Part shown: positions 8,853 through 19,103 of the stretch, one piece after another
Position numbering within the stretch: position 1 is the first letter of the stretch
How the letters are laid out: each line of letters opens with the position of its first letter
NCBI GenBank assembly: GCA_947567585.1
Contig: CANONE010000008.1
Location: 1 to 29,073 of the forward strand
Length of the DNA: 29,073 nt
Reading direction: 5' to 3'
Origin: an uncultured Clostridia bacterium
Lineage (GTDB): Bacteria > Bacillota > Clostridia > Oscillospirales > Acutalibacteraceae
Program-made: the position numbers and the translations under genes
The notes under the pieces: generated by a model
Seen by the model: only the letters and a program-made list of their open reading frames with translations
The model's database searches: none
Told to the model about the DNA's origin: nothing

Positions 8853-8892
8853 CCGCCTTTTGCTTTACGAAAGCACCGGAAAACTCCAATCA
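8826..8892 (+). promoter_or_regulatory. Structured leader of the secA transcript
   Basis: Between the first and second promoter the transcript can fold as an outer 7-bp helix (GGAGTTT near 8829 with AAACTCC at 8882-8888) enclosing smaller hairpins: GCAAAA/TTTTGC (loop CGGCCGCC) and TGCTTT/AAAGCA (loop ACG). The inner two share bases and exclude one another. Whether this regulates SecA or belongs to the repeated module is unknown. Confidence 0.4.
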
Positions 8893-8901
8893 GATTTATG
8901 G

Positions 8902-8924
8902 TATAATGTATGTAAAACATGCAT
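8902..8924 (+). promoter_or_regulatory. secA promoter 2 with overlapping dyad
   Basis: An extended -10 (TG at 8899-8900, TATAAT at 8902-8907) has no good -35. A dyad ATGTATGT-AAA-ACATGCAT (8906-8924, one G-T pair) overlaps the last two bases of the -10 and the expected start site, as operators do. The same dyad design follows promoter 1 and the promoter at the right edge. A third possible -10, TATAAT at 8989-8994, lies nearer the gene. Confidence 0.5.
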
Positions 8925-9032
8925 GGGGAGAAGCGCTTCTATTTTCTTTGTGAAAAACGCGGGCTTTCTCTAAGTTGGGTAGACTTGATATAATACCACA
9001 GAGTGAAATCATGGAAGGTCGAGGAACAGATT

Positions 9033-11783
<2,751 letters not shown>

Positions 11784-11799
11784 GGATGGGGGAAACGGT

Positions 11800-12588
11800 A
11801 TGAGACCAATAAAAAAGCTGGCGTCGCTTTTTCTATGCTTGCTTTTGGCGGCGGCCTTTTCCGGCTGCGACGCGTTGCCCATGATGGGCTTTGACGACTA
11901 CGATGTATCAGGCTATATTCAGGCTCTTCTGGACAGCAGCTACCGCAACGCCCACGAAGCGTTTATGACGGTCACCCAGGCCGACCAAGCGGCGGCCCAG
12001 GAGAACAACAGCTCTACAGTGCAGAACGCCGCGGTAAATTTTTGCAACACCTACGGCCTCTCTCCCACAGAGGCCCAGATGGCCACGCTGGAGGAGATTA
12101 TGGGCTTGGCCTTAAGCCAGGCCCGGTACACGGTAAAGGAAGAGCAAAAGGTAAACAGCGGCTACTATATTGAGGTGGACGTATCGCCCATTGTAAACTT
12201 CGCGGGGCTTTCCGCGCAGCTTGACACCCTTCGCGCGCAGGCGGAAAATGAGGCGGAGGCGGCGAACCGTTCCGCCAGCCCCACCAGCACCCCGGAGCCG
12301 GAGGACAGCGAGGATGAAGAGGAAGAGGACTGGTATGGGGAAGACGAAGATGAGCCGACGCCCAGCCCCAGTCCCGCCCCTACGCCTACCCCGGCCCCGC
12401 AGGTGGACGCTTACGAGCTGTATATCGATAAGGTGCTGGAGTACTGCAGGGAGCAGATTGCCTCCATCCGGCACCAGGAGCAGAGTATCACCATTGCCTT
12501 GGACATTCTCCAAACCAGCGCCGGCGAACTCCAGCTGGACTTAAACCAACTAGACACCATTGACCGCACGGTGCTGCTGTTTGAGTAA
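11800..12588 (+). CDS. Predicted lipoprotein with acidic/proline-rich linker
   Basis: This 262-aa protein begins at the ATG at 11800, after a GGGGG-type site, 17 bases behind secA. It has a lipoprotein signal peptide ending in AAFSGC, so Cys23 should be lipidated. Residues 24-160 are mostly helical and resemble the single repeat of unnamed clostridial lipoproteins. Residues about 162-201 form a very acidic then Pro/Thr/Ser-rich linker, probably spanning the wall, followed by a helical tail to 262. I do not recognise a defined family. Its position between secA and wall-synthesis genes suggests an envelope role (inference). Confidence 0.85.
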   Translation: MRPIKKLASLFLCLLLAAAFSGCDALPMMGFDDYDVSGYIQALLDSSYRNAHEAFMTVTQADQAAAQENNSSTVQNAAVNFCNTYGLSPTEAQMATLEEIMGLALSQARYTVKEEQKVNSGYYIEVDVSPIVNFAGLSAQLDTLRAQAENEAEAANRSASPTSTPEPEDSEDEEEEDWYGEDEDEPTPSPSPAPTPTPAPQVDAYELYIDKVLEYCREQIASIRHQEQSITIALDILQTSAGELQLDLNQLDTIDRTVLLFE

Positions 12589-12627
12589 GCGCATAGGCGG
12601 CCAAACATGATACAGGAGGCGGTAGAC

Positions 12628-13299
12628 ATGGATGAGAGAGAACTGCTGACACAGAGGCTCTTCGACCTGGCGCACACGGCGGCGGGGGAGATTTTGGAGA
12701 AAACCCGGTATCCCTGGGAGGCGCTGGGGGAGATTGGCGGGCTGATTCTCGCTTTGGGAGAAAGGCTTTCCCCCGGGGACTATGAGCGGGCCGGAGAGAA
12801 TGTGTGGATACACCGGACGGCCAAGGTCTTCCCTAACAATTATATAGCGGGGCCCTGCGTCATTGGGCCCGAGACGGAGGTGCGGCCCGGGGCCTTTATC
12901 CGGGGAAAGGCCCTGGTGGGCGCGGGCTGCGTGGTGGGAAACTCCACGGAGCTAAAAAATGTGATTCTTTTTGACAATGTGCAGGTACCCCACTATAACT
13001 ACGTGGGGGATTCCATCTTAGGGTACAAGTCCCACATGGGGGCCGGGGCGGTGACTTCCAATGTGAAACAGGATAAGTCCCTGGTAACAGTAGCCGTAGG
13101 AGACGCAAGAATAGAGACTGGCCTGAAAAAATTTGGCGCCATATTGGGCGACCATGTGGAGGTGGGCTGCGGCGCGGTGTTAAACCCCGGCACGGTCATT
13201 GGCCGGGGAAGCCGGGCGTATCCCCTGTCCATGGTGCGGGGGGCTGTGCCGGAGGGCTTTATCTATAAGCGGGCCGGGGAGGTTGCAAAGATCAAATAG
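12628..13299 (+). CDS. GlmU-like left-handed beta-helix protein (no uridylyltransferase domain)
   Basis: The 223-aa product starts at the ATG at 12628 with AGGAGG upstream. Residues about 70-205 are hexapeptide repeats (I-G-x-x-x-x, V-G-A/N patterns) of a left-handed parallel beta-helix, with a stretch HYNYVGDSILGYKSHMGAGA that resembles the acetyltransferase half of GlmU (Y-I-G-D ... N-I-G-A-G). The pyrophosphorylase domain of real GlmU is missing; in its place is a short helical N-terminus. Clostridial proteins like this are often labelled UDP-GlcNAc pyrophosphorylase, which this one cannot be. An acyl- or nucleotidyl-sugar modifying role beside wall-synthesis genes is plausible but unproven. 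Confidence 0.85.
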   Translation: MDERELLTQRLFDLAHTAAGEILEKTRYPWEALGEIGGLILALGERLSPGDYERAGENVWIHRTAKVFPNNYIAGPCVIGPETEVRPGAFIRGKALVGAGCVVGNSTELKNVILFDNVQVPHYNYVGDSILGYKSHMGAGAVTSNVKQDKSLVTVAVGDARIETGLKKFGAILGDHVEVGCGAVLNPGTVIGRGSRAYPLSMVRGAVPEGFIYKRAGEVAKIK

Positions 13300-13317
13300 A
13301 CCGGGGATGGTGAAACC

Positions 13318-15054
13318 GTGGAAGGTATTTTGAATTTCTTACAGACCGGCGTAGGGCCCACGATCCTGCTGATCATCCGGATCATCGTGCCGCTTTTAGC
13401 CATCTATGTGTCTTGGCGCTGCTACACCTCTTTTAAATCCGGCCAGCGCCGCCGGGACCCGGTGGTGATGCTGGTGGACGAGGCTTCCGGTACGGAGTTC
13501 CCGGTGCTCTACTGGGAGAATTCCCTGGGCCGCGCCAAAAGCTGCGACATCTGCCTGCCGGACGCGGCGGTGTCCCGGGACCACGCGGTATTCATGCGCC
13601 GGGAAGAGGGCTGGTTTATCTGCGACACCGGCTCCAAAGGCGGCGTGCTGGTAAACGGGCGAAGGATTACGGGGAAAAAGCTGGTGAACATCGGCGACCG
13701 GATGACCCTGGGAAATGTGACGCTGACCCTGCGCAACGCCCTGCAGGCCCCGCTAAAAAAGCGGAAAGCCTTCGCCGCCATGCTCCACGAGGCCGCCTCA
13801 CCCTTTAAGCTGATATTTGCGGCGACCCTATGCCACCTGCTGATGGCCTTTGAGGCTTGCTTTGCCGGGAAAGATTTCAATCCCCAGGCGCTTCTGCCGG
13901 AAGCGGCGGTGCTGGTAATGGGCTGGGGGCTTTATATCTATTCCATGGGCTTTATGCACCGGGTCAGCTTTGAGATAGAGACGGTGGGCTATCTTCTTTC
14001 CGGCATCGGCGTAAACCTGCTGGCGGCCTTCGACCTGGAGGGCGTGCGGACCCAGCTGGCGGCTATGTTCTTAGGTATCCTCTTCTTTGCTTTTCTCATC
14101 TGGTTTATGGGGGACATGGACCGGGTGGCAAGGTTCCGCCTGCCTATCGGCATTGGGGCGCTGTGTCTGTTTGTCATCAACCTGGTTTTGGGCACGGTGA
14201 CCCACGGGGCTAAAAACTGGATTTATATTGGGCCCATCAGCATCCAGCCCTCGGAATTTATTAAGCTGGCTTTCGTGTTTGTGGGCACTTCCACGTTGGA
14301 CAGGCTCCAGACCAAAAAGAATATCACGGAGTTTCTGGTGTTCACCGGGGCATGCGTGGGGTTTCTGTTTCTTATGCGGGATCTGGGAGCGGCGCTGATC
14401 TTTTTTGCCACCTTCCTGATTATCGCTTTTATGCGTTCGGGCAGCATCCGTACCATTATCCTGATTGTGGCCGGAGCGGCGTTCGGCGTCTTTCTGATTT
14501 TGACCTTTATGCCCTATGTGGCGGACCGTTTCAGCTCCTGGGGCCATGTGTGGGAGGACCCCTATGGCGCGGGCCAACAGCAGACCCGGGTCCTGACCTA
14601 TATGGCCAGCGGCGGCCTGTTTGGCATGGGGCTGGGAAAAGGCTATCTGAAATACATTTTCGCGGCGGACAGCGACCTTGCCTTTGGGATGCTCTGTGAA
14701 GAGCAGGGCCTGCTTTTGGGGCTCACGGTGATTTTGACCATCGCCCTGTTTATCCTGTATGCCCGCAGCGACGTGACCCGCAGCCGGTCTACGTTCTTTT
14801 CCATTGCCGCCTGCGCGGCGGCGGGGATGATGCTTTTCCAGACCTGCCTAAATGTTTTCGGCGTCACGGATATTTTGCCCCTTACAGGCGTCACTCTGCC
14901 CTTTATCAGCGCCGGCGGCTCCAGTATGGCCTCCGTATGGGGCCTCTTAGCCTTCTTGAAGGCTTCCGACGAGCGCACCTACGCCGCCCGCCGCGCTGGC
15001 CGCCACAAGAAGAAGCCCCTGCGGGACAGCGGTATGGAGGATATCTATTCGTAA
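13318..15054 (+). CDS. FHA-domain FtsW/RodA/SpoVE-family glycan polymerase
   Basis: A 578-aa fusion starting with GTG at 13318. One membrane helix (about 11-31) is followed by a cytoplasmic FHA domain (about 57-130: LGRAKSCDI, SRDHA, GSKGGVLVNG), which binds phosphothreonine, and then a ten-helix SEDS domain (about 150-560). SEDS motifs are visible: GAKNWIYIGPISIQPSE, RDLGAALIFF, and the late PFISAGGSS. SEDS proteins polymerise lipid II together with a class B PBP; such a PBP is encoded next. The FHA domain implies control by a Ser/Thr kinase (PASTA type), which is not in the window. Division or elongation cannot be decided from sequence. Confidence 0.95.
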   Translation: MEGILNFLQTGVGPTILLIIRIIVPLLAIYVSWRCYTSFKSGQRRRDPVVMLVDEASGTEFPVLYWENSLGRAKSCDICLPDAAVSRDHAVFMRREEGWFICDTGSKGGVLVNGRRITGKKLVNIGDRMTLGNVTLTLRNALQAPLKKRKAFAAMLHEAASPFKLIFAATLCHLLMAFEACFAGKDFNPQALLPEAAVLVMGWGLYIYSMGFMHRVSFEIETVGYLLSGIGVNLLAAFDLEGVRTQLAAMFLGILFFAFLIWFMGDMDRVARFRLPIGIGALCLFVINLVLGTVTHGAKNWIYIGPISIQPSEFIKLAFVFVGTSTLDRLQTKKNITEFLVFTGACVGFLFLMRDLGAALIFFATFLIIAFMRSGSIRTIILIVAGAAFGVFLILTFMPYVADRFSSWGHVWEDPYGAGQQQTRVLTYMASGGLFGMGLGKGYLKYIFAADSDLAFGMLCEEQGLLLGLTVILTIALFILYARSDVTRSRSTFFSIAACAAAGMMLFQTCLNVFGVTDILPLTGVTLPFISAGGSSMASVWGLLAFLKASDERTYAARRAGRHKKKPLRDSGMEDIYS

Positions 15055-15155
15055 GGCCGTAGGGCGTTCAACCCACGGCCCTTGAAAAGGCCGGCGGAAC
15101 TTTTATGCCGGCGGTTTTCGGGGTTTAAACGGCAGCGGGCGCTGGGGGGCCGGCT

Positions 15156-15174
15156 TGCGGGGCAGAGCCCCGCA
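15156..15174 (+). promoter_or_regulatory. GC-rich hairpin before the PBP gene
   Basis: A perfect 8-bp stem with an AGA loop, TGCGGGGC-AGA-GCCCCGCA, ends 30 bases before the PBP start. There is no U-run, so it is not a standard terminator. A related bulged hairpin precedes fabG (21293-21313). Confidence 0.5.
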
Positions 15175-15204
15175 GCCCTAGAGCGAGAAAGCGAGGGAAG
15201 ACAC

Positions 15205-16569
15205 ATGAAGACGGTGGGATTTCGGTCCTTTGCATTGTATATTTTGTTGTTTGCGTTTTTGGGGGGCCTGGGCTGGCTGGTGGTAAGCCTCTGCCTGCAT
15301 GGAAGCCAGTGGGCCATGCAGCCCTATAATGGGCATATTTACGATGAAGACGCCACCGTGGCCTTAGGGGACATTACCGACAGGGATGGCGAGATTCTGG
15401 CCGCTACCAATGAAGAGGGGCGGCGGGTATACAGCGAGAGCGAAACGGTCCGGCGGGCGCTTCTGCACACTGTGGGAGACTCCGCCGGGTACATCAGCAC
15501 CAGCGCCCAGTACGCCCTGCGCACCAAGCTCACCGGCTATAATCTGGTCACGGGGCTCAACGACACCGTGTTTAACCGTATGGGCAATCAGGTCGGTTTA
15601 ACCATAGACGCGGGGGCCTGCGCCGCAGCCTATGAAGCCTTAAACGGGCACAGGGGCGGGGCCATCTTTTATAACTACAAAACCGGGGATATCCTCTGCA
15701 AAGTCAGCGCCCCTACCTTTGACCCGGAAAATGTCCCGGAGGACATTGAGAGCAACGAGGACTACCGGGGAGCGTACCTGGACAACACCCTTTCTGGCTC
15801 CTTTACCCCAGGAAGCATCTTCAAGCTGGTGACGGCGGCGGCGGCTATGGAGAAATGGCCGGAGAGCTGGAGCGCCCGGACCTATGAGTGCTGGGGCGCG
15901 GAAGAGATCGGCGGCAGCGATATCACTTGTCTGGGGGAGCACGGGGAACTGGATATGTACGGCGCGCTGGGCTACTCCTGCAACCTATACTTTGCAAAGC
16001 TTGCCAATGACATTGGCGCGGCGGACCTGCAAAAAAAAGCTGATGAGATGGGGTTTAACGCAAGCCAGTCCTTTGGCTCCATCGAAATCGCCCAGAGCGA
16101 GGCAAAGCTCTCCGGGGCTGACGCCAACCAGCTGGGCTGGGCGGGGATTGGCCAGTACACGCTGCTGGCCAATCCCTACCACATGATGACCCTGATGGGA
16201 GCTATTGCGGGTTGCGGCGAATATGTGCAGCCCCGCCTGACAAGGGACGGCAGCTTTTTCGCGGGCTTGATTCCTGGGAAAAGCCGGGAACTGCTCTCCC
16301 GGACCGAGGCCGTTCAGCTGCGGGCCGCTATGCGGAATAACGTAGAGAACTACTATGGCGACTACCTTTTCCCCGACGGCCTGCAGATCTGCGCCAAAAC
16401 CGGCACTGGGGAGGTGGGCGAGACGCAGGACCCCAACTGCTGGATGGTGGGTTTCTGCGACTCCGCCGAATATCCCATTGCTTTCGCCGTGGTTGTCGAA
16501 GATACCAACAACAGCCTGGGCGACGCCGGCGGCGTGGCTGCGGCAGTACTGGGGGCCTTGGTGGGCTGA
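15205..16569 (+). CDS. Penicillin-binding transpeptidase (short class B type)
   Basis: This 454-aa membrane-anchored D,D-transpeptidase starts at the ATG at 15205 (GAGGGA site). One N-terminal helix (about 7-30) precedes a short linker domain and the transpeptidase. The three active-site motifs are present: SxxK as SIFK (Ser204), SxN as SCN (Ser258), and KTG (Lys398) in CAKTGTGE. It lacks the long N-terminal pedestal of typical PBP2 and resembles the smaller PbpA type that pairs with RodA-like proteins in Gram-positives. It follows the FHA-SEDS gene by 150 bases, so the two probably form a synthase pair. Beta-lactams should target it. Confidence 0.95.
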   Translation: MKTVGFRSFALYILLFAFLGGLGWLVVSLCLHGSQWAMQPYNGHIYDEDATVALGDITDRDGEILAATNEEGRRVYSESETVRRALLHTVGDSAGYISTSAQYALRTKLTGYNLVTGLNDTVFNRMGNQVGLTIDAGACAAAYEALNGHRGGAIFYNYKTGDILCKVSAPTFDPENVPEDIESNEDYRGAYLDNTLSGSFTPGSIFKLVTAAAAMEKWPESWSARTYECWGAEEIGGSDITCLGEHGELDMYGALGYSCNLYFAKLANDIGAADLQKKADEMGFNASQSFGSIEIAQSEAKLSGADANQLGWAGIGQYTLLANPYHMMTLMGAIAGCGEYVQPRLTRDGSFFAGLIPGKSRELLSRTEAVQLRAAMRNNVENYYGDYLFPDGLQICAKTGTGEVGETQDPNCWMVGFCDSAEYPIAFAVVVEDTNNSLGDAGGVAAAVLGALVG

Positions 16570-16683
16570 TTAGGGTGCCTTTTCCACTGATTTCCCGAAA
16601 AGGCTCTTACTCCAGGATTTGTCTATCTTGTGCCCAAAGCTTGGCGGGCGGCGCAGGAGGCGTCTTTATTCTTCTAGAAAAAG

Positions 16684-16726
16684 TAAAAAACAGAAAGGCC
16701 GCGGCAATCGCGGCTTTCCTGTTTAT
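16684..16726 (-). terminator. Terminator of the small-gene cluster
   Basis: On the minus strand an AACAG...CTGTT outer stem and a CCGCG/CGCGG inner stem with an ATTGC loop are followed by six U residues and then ACUUUUU. It lies 36 bases after the last small gene. On the plus strand it may also stop PBP transcription, though less efficiently. Confidence 0.8.
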
Positions 16727-16761
16727 ATTGGGAGTGACGAAAACTTGTTGTCTCTTTTGGG

Positions 16762-16929
16762 TTACTGAAAGGCCCAGAACATGGCCTGGTCTTTTAGTTC
16801 GGTAACCTGGAATACGTCGGCCTTTTCCTGCAGGAACCGCTCAAAGTTAGCGCTTTGACGGTTGGCCAGGTAATGGCGCAGTCCGGCTTTTCCGGCGGCG
16901 CTCATCTTTTTGACACGATAATTGTTCAT
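16762..16929 (-). CDS. Small paralogous protein A (55 aa), unknown function
   Basis: This is the last and most diverged of three paralogues in a minus-strand cluster. ATG at 16929 has GAAAGGAG upstream. The N-terminus is basic (MNNYRVKKMS); the C-terminal half carries the shared features: RQSANFERF near residue 24-32, QEKADVFQVTE, then DQAMFWAFQ at the very end. There is no signal peptide, membrane helix, cysteine or double-glycine leader. It differs from its siblings at many N-terminal positions yet keeps the last half, so selection acts there. I do not recognise the family. Confidence 0.8.
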   Translation of the reverse strand: MNNYRVKKMSAAGKAGLRHYLANRQSANFERFLQEKADVFQVTELKDQAMFWAFQ

Positions 16930-17021
16930 ACGAACAGCTCCTTTCCAATTCGCGTTTGTTTCACGTATATTAGGTATGATATCACAGGAAGTAGGAAAAA
17001 TCTTGACGTTTCTTGCGCCTC

Positions 17022-17186
17022 TTACTGGAAAACCCAGAACATAGCCTGTTCCTTGCCCTCGGTGACCTGGAATACGCCGGCCTTTTCCTGCATAAACCGC
17101 TCAAAATTTGCGGCCTGACGGCGGACCATGTAGTCATGAACGCTTGTATTGCTATTCTCCGCCAGCTTTTTCGTTGTATATTTCAT
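17022..17186 (-). CDS. Small paralogous protein B (54 aa), unknown function
   Basis: ATG at 17186 has a very good AAAGGAG site, so the true start is 21 codons inside the longer open frame. The protein begins MKYTTKKLAEN and shares RRQAANFERFMQEKAG, VFQVTEGK and a terminal FWVFQ with proteins A and C. DNA identity with gene C is high over the last 40 codons, pointing to recent tandem duplication; the intergenic spacers differ. Predicted to be a small soluble, mostly helical protein. Confidence 0.82.
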   Translation of the reverse strand: MKYTTKKLAENSNTSVHDYMVRRQAANFERFMQEKAGVFQVTEGKEQAMFWVFQ

Positions 17187-17254
17187 AGTAAATTCTCCTT
17201 TGAAGTTTATAAATTTCAATTTTTTAACCTGACTGCGGCCTCTGGGCAAAAAGC

Positions 17255-17422
17255 TTATTGAAACGCCCAGAACATAGCCTGATCCTTGCCCTCGGTGACC
17301 TGGAACACGCCGGCCTTTTCCTGCATAAACCGCTGAAAATTCGCGGCCTGGCGGCGAGCCATGTAGTCGTGCGCATTCTCCTTAACGCTCTTTTCCAGTT
17401 TCTTAGAAATATAGTTTTTCAT
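17255..17422 (-). CDS. Small paralogous protein C (55 aa), unknown function
   Basis: ATG at 17422 follows GAGGAGA at eight bases. The product starts MKNYISKKLEKS, then HDYMARRQAANFQRFMQ, and ends KDQAMFWAFQ. It is the closest relative of protein B and has the same C-terminal end as A. The gene lies 52 bases after gene D and 68 bases before gene B in the direction of transcription. No partner enzyme, transporter or receptor gene is adjacent that would make it a recognised peptide system. Confidence 0.82.
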   Translation of the reverse strand: MKNYISKKLEKSVKENAHDYMARRQAANFQRFMQEKAGVFQVTEGKDQAMFWAFQ

Positions 17423-17474
17423 CGTTCATTTCTCCTCTCAAATTTTATGAAGTTTACGGTTTCTGTTCAGGAGC

Positions 17475-17654
17475 CTAGCTCCTGGATGATGTGTATACCT
17501 TAGAGCTCTGAAACGAAAACCCCTCTCCGTCCAGGCTTTCCATGAACCTGCGCAGGCTTACGCGGCTCCGGCGGACCCCCAGGGCAGTCAGCCTTTCCGC
17601 TGCCCGCGGCTTGCCGTTCAATGTCCTGCCCAAAGTGATTAAGGTGTTTTTCAT
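17475..17654 (-). CDS. Small basic protein D (59 aa), first gene of the cluster
   Basis: ATG at 17654 with GAAAGGGG upstream, 10 bases away. The product begins MKNTLITLGRTLNGK, like the siblings in its MKN start only. It is strongly basic in the middle (VRRSRVSLRRFMES), and RRFM may correspond to the ERFM of A-C, but overall similarity is weak. The end is Ser-rich and lacks the FWxFQ terminus. It is first behind both promoters. It may be a diverged paralogue or an unrelated small gene. Confidence 0.6.
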   Translation of the reverse strand: MKNTLITLGRTLNGKPRAAERLTALGVRRSRVSLRRFMESLDGEGFSFQSSKVYTSSRS

Positions 17655-17698
17655 GGTTTAACTACCCCTTTCTTGCGTTTTCTCTTGTTTCTGTGGTT

Positions 17699-17727
17699 AT
17701 AATACATCCAACACGCGTTGGAATCAA
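17699..17727 (-). promoter_or_regulatory. Promoter P2 of the small-gene cluster, with dyad in the spacer
   Basis: On the minus strand TTGATT (17722-17727), a 17-base spacer and TATTAT (17699-17704). The spacer contains the dyad CCAAC-N4-GTTGG (17708-17721), placed where a repressor would block polymerase. The leader to gene D would be about 38 bases. The match to consensus is moderate; the dyad is the stronger signal. Confidence 0.55.
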
Positions 17728-17815
17728 CCGCCGTTTTGACAACCGCCCCTACTCTGGGGCTCTTTCTTTGAGAGACCCTTACCGGACTCTTTCGTGTCCC
17801 TCACCTTGTGTCTAT

Positions 17816-17844
17816 ATTATAAACTGGCTTTATAAATTTGTCAA
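17816..17844 (-). promoter_or_regulatory. Promoter P1 of the small-gene cluster: perfect consensus with UP-like element
   Basis: On the minus strand TTGACA (17839-17844), exactly 17 bases, TATAAT (17816-17821): both hexamers are perfect. Immediately upstream (about 17850-17884) are phased A and T tracts typical of an UP element. The transcript would have a leader of about 155 bases crossing P2. Confidence 0.85.
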
Positions 17845-17985
17845 CCCCCTTTTATAAATTTTTTCAAAAATTTTTTGCATCTTCATGAATTTGCTCTGAA
17901 GATTCAGAAGCAGCCCTTTCCGCCGCCTGTCAAGAGGCGCTTGCCCCCTTGGGCTCAAAACCCTGCGCCCATCCCGCCGAAATCA

Positions 17986-18014
17986 TTGACAAATTGAGGT
18001 AAATCCATTAAAAT
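17986..18014 (+). promoter_or_regulatory. Promoter of the fab/acc operon
   Basis: TTGACA at 17986-17991, 17 bases, TAAAAT at 18009-18014. The start site would be near 18021, about 47 bases before fabH. No FapR-type palindrome is visible; the A/T-rich spacer shows no clear FabT-like dyad either. Confidence 0.8.
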
Positions 18015-18067
18015 AAAGAGGATATTGGCCTGGCTGTCCCCGACCCAGGCAGACAAGGAGATACGCA

Positions 18068-19027
18068 ATGAGCTTTCAAATTCTTGGAACCGGCAGCTTC
18101 CTGCCCCGGCGGGTGGTTACAAACGAGGACCTGTCCCACATGGTCGATACCACCGACCAGTGGATTACCCAGCGTGTAGGCGTAAAGGAACGCCGGGTCT
18201 GCACGGCGGAAACGGCTTTGGATCTGGGGGCGGAGGCTTCCAAGCGCGCGCTGGAAAACGCCGGGGTGGACGCCGCCCAGCTGGACCTCATCATCGGGGC
18301 CACCATCAGCGCGGACACCATTTCTCCAGGTCTCGGGGGGATGGTGCAAAACCGCCTGGGGGCTTCCTGCCCGGCTTTTGATATGAACGTAGCCTGTCCG
18401 GGCTTCCTCTTTGCCCTGGACGTAGCGGCGGGTTTTTTCGCCCGGGGGACTGTAAAAAAGGTGTTGGTGGTCAGCGCTGAGCGCATGAGCGGGCTTATTG
18501 ATTGGACGGACCGGGGCACCTGCTGCATTTTTGGAGACGGGGCCGGCGCCGCTGTGCTGGGAGAAGGAGACGGCTACCTGGCCAGCGAGCTGCATACCCA
18601 GGGGGGCGACGGCATCATCGCCATTCCCACCGCTTGGGACAACTCTCCCTTCTATACCCATGAGCGCGCCAAAAGCTGCGTGCATATGAAAGGCCAGGAT
18701 ACCTATAAATTCGCCGTCACCTCCATGGTTCGGGATATCCGCTCCGTCATGGAGAAGGCGGGGATATCCGGCGAAGAGATAAAGGCCGTGATCCCCCACC
18801 AGGCCAACCTGCGGATTATCAATGAGGCCCGGCGCCGCCTGCCGGAGATCAGTCCGGAAAAGTTTTTGGTAAATATTGAGCGCGTGGGCAACACCTCCTC
18901 CGCCAGCGAACCCATCCTTTTGGACGAGGCCGCCCGGTCGGGGATGTTCCAGCCGGGGGACCATATCGTGCTGTCCGCTTTTGGCGGAGGGCTTTCCAGC
19001 GCGGCCTGTGTGGTGCGGTGGGGATAA
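18068..19027 (+). CDS. fabH: 3-oxoacyl-ACP synthase III
   Basis: FabH condenses acetyl-CoA (or a branched starter acyl-CoA) with malonyl-ACP and so starts fatty-acid synthesis. The 319-aa product has the family length and the Cys-His-Asn triad: Cys110 in NVACPGFLFAL, His244 in IPHQANLRI, Asn275 in GNTSSASEP. The N-terminal GTGSFLPRRVVTN and QWITQRVGVKERR regions are also typical. ATG at 18068 follows AAGGAG. It is the first gene of the operon, directly behind the promoter at 17986-18014. Confidence 0.98.
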   Translation: MSFQILGTGSFLPRRVVTNEDLSHMVDTTDQWITQRVGVKERRVCTAETALDLGAEASKRALENAGVDAAQLDLIIGATISADTISPGLGGMVQNRLGASCPAFDMNVACPGFLFALDVAAGFFARGTVKKVLVVSAERMSGLIDWTDRGTCCIFGDGAGAAVLGEGDGYLASELHTQGGDGIIAIPTAWDNSPFYTHERAKSCVHMKGQDTYKFAVTSMVRDIRSVMEKAGISGEEIKAVIPHQANLRIINEARRRLPEISPEKFLVNIERVGNTSSASEPILLDEAARSGMFQPGDHIVLSAFGGGLSSAACVVRWG

Positions 19028-19103
19028 GTCTGCGGGGCTTTGCCCTGGTTTTGGAAGCCCGGGCCTTTTAAGGGCTGTATATTTTTGTAGAGGAGCGGTT
19101 TCA

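Noticed and set aside
16762..17654. Possible RiPP precursor cluster or CRISPR-like repeat array
   Set aside because: The repeated units are full reading frames with ribosome-binding sites, not short repeats with spacers. The peptides lack Cys, GG leaders and neighbouring modification enzymes, so a RiPP label would be unsupported.
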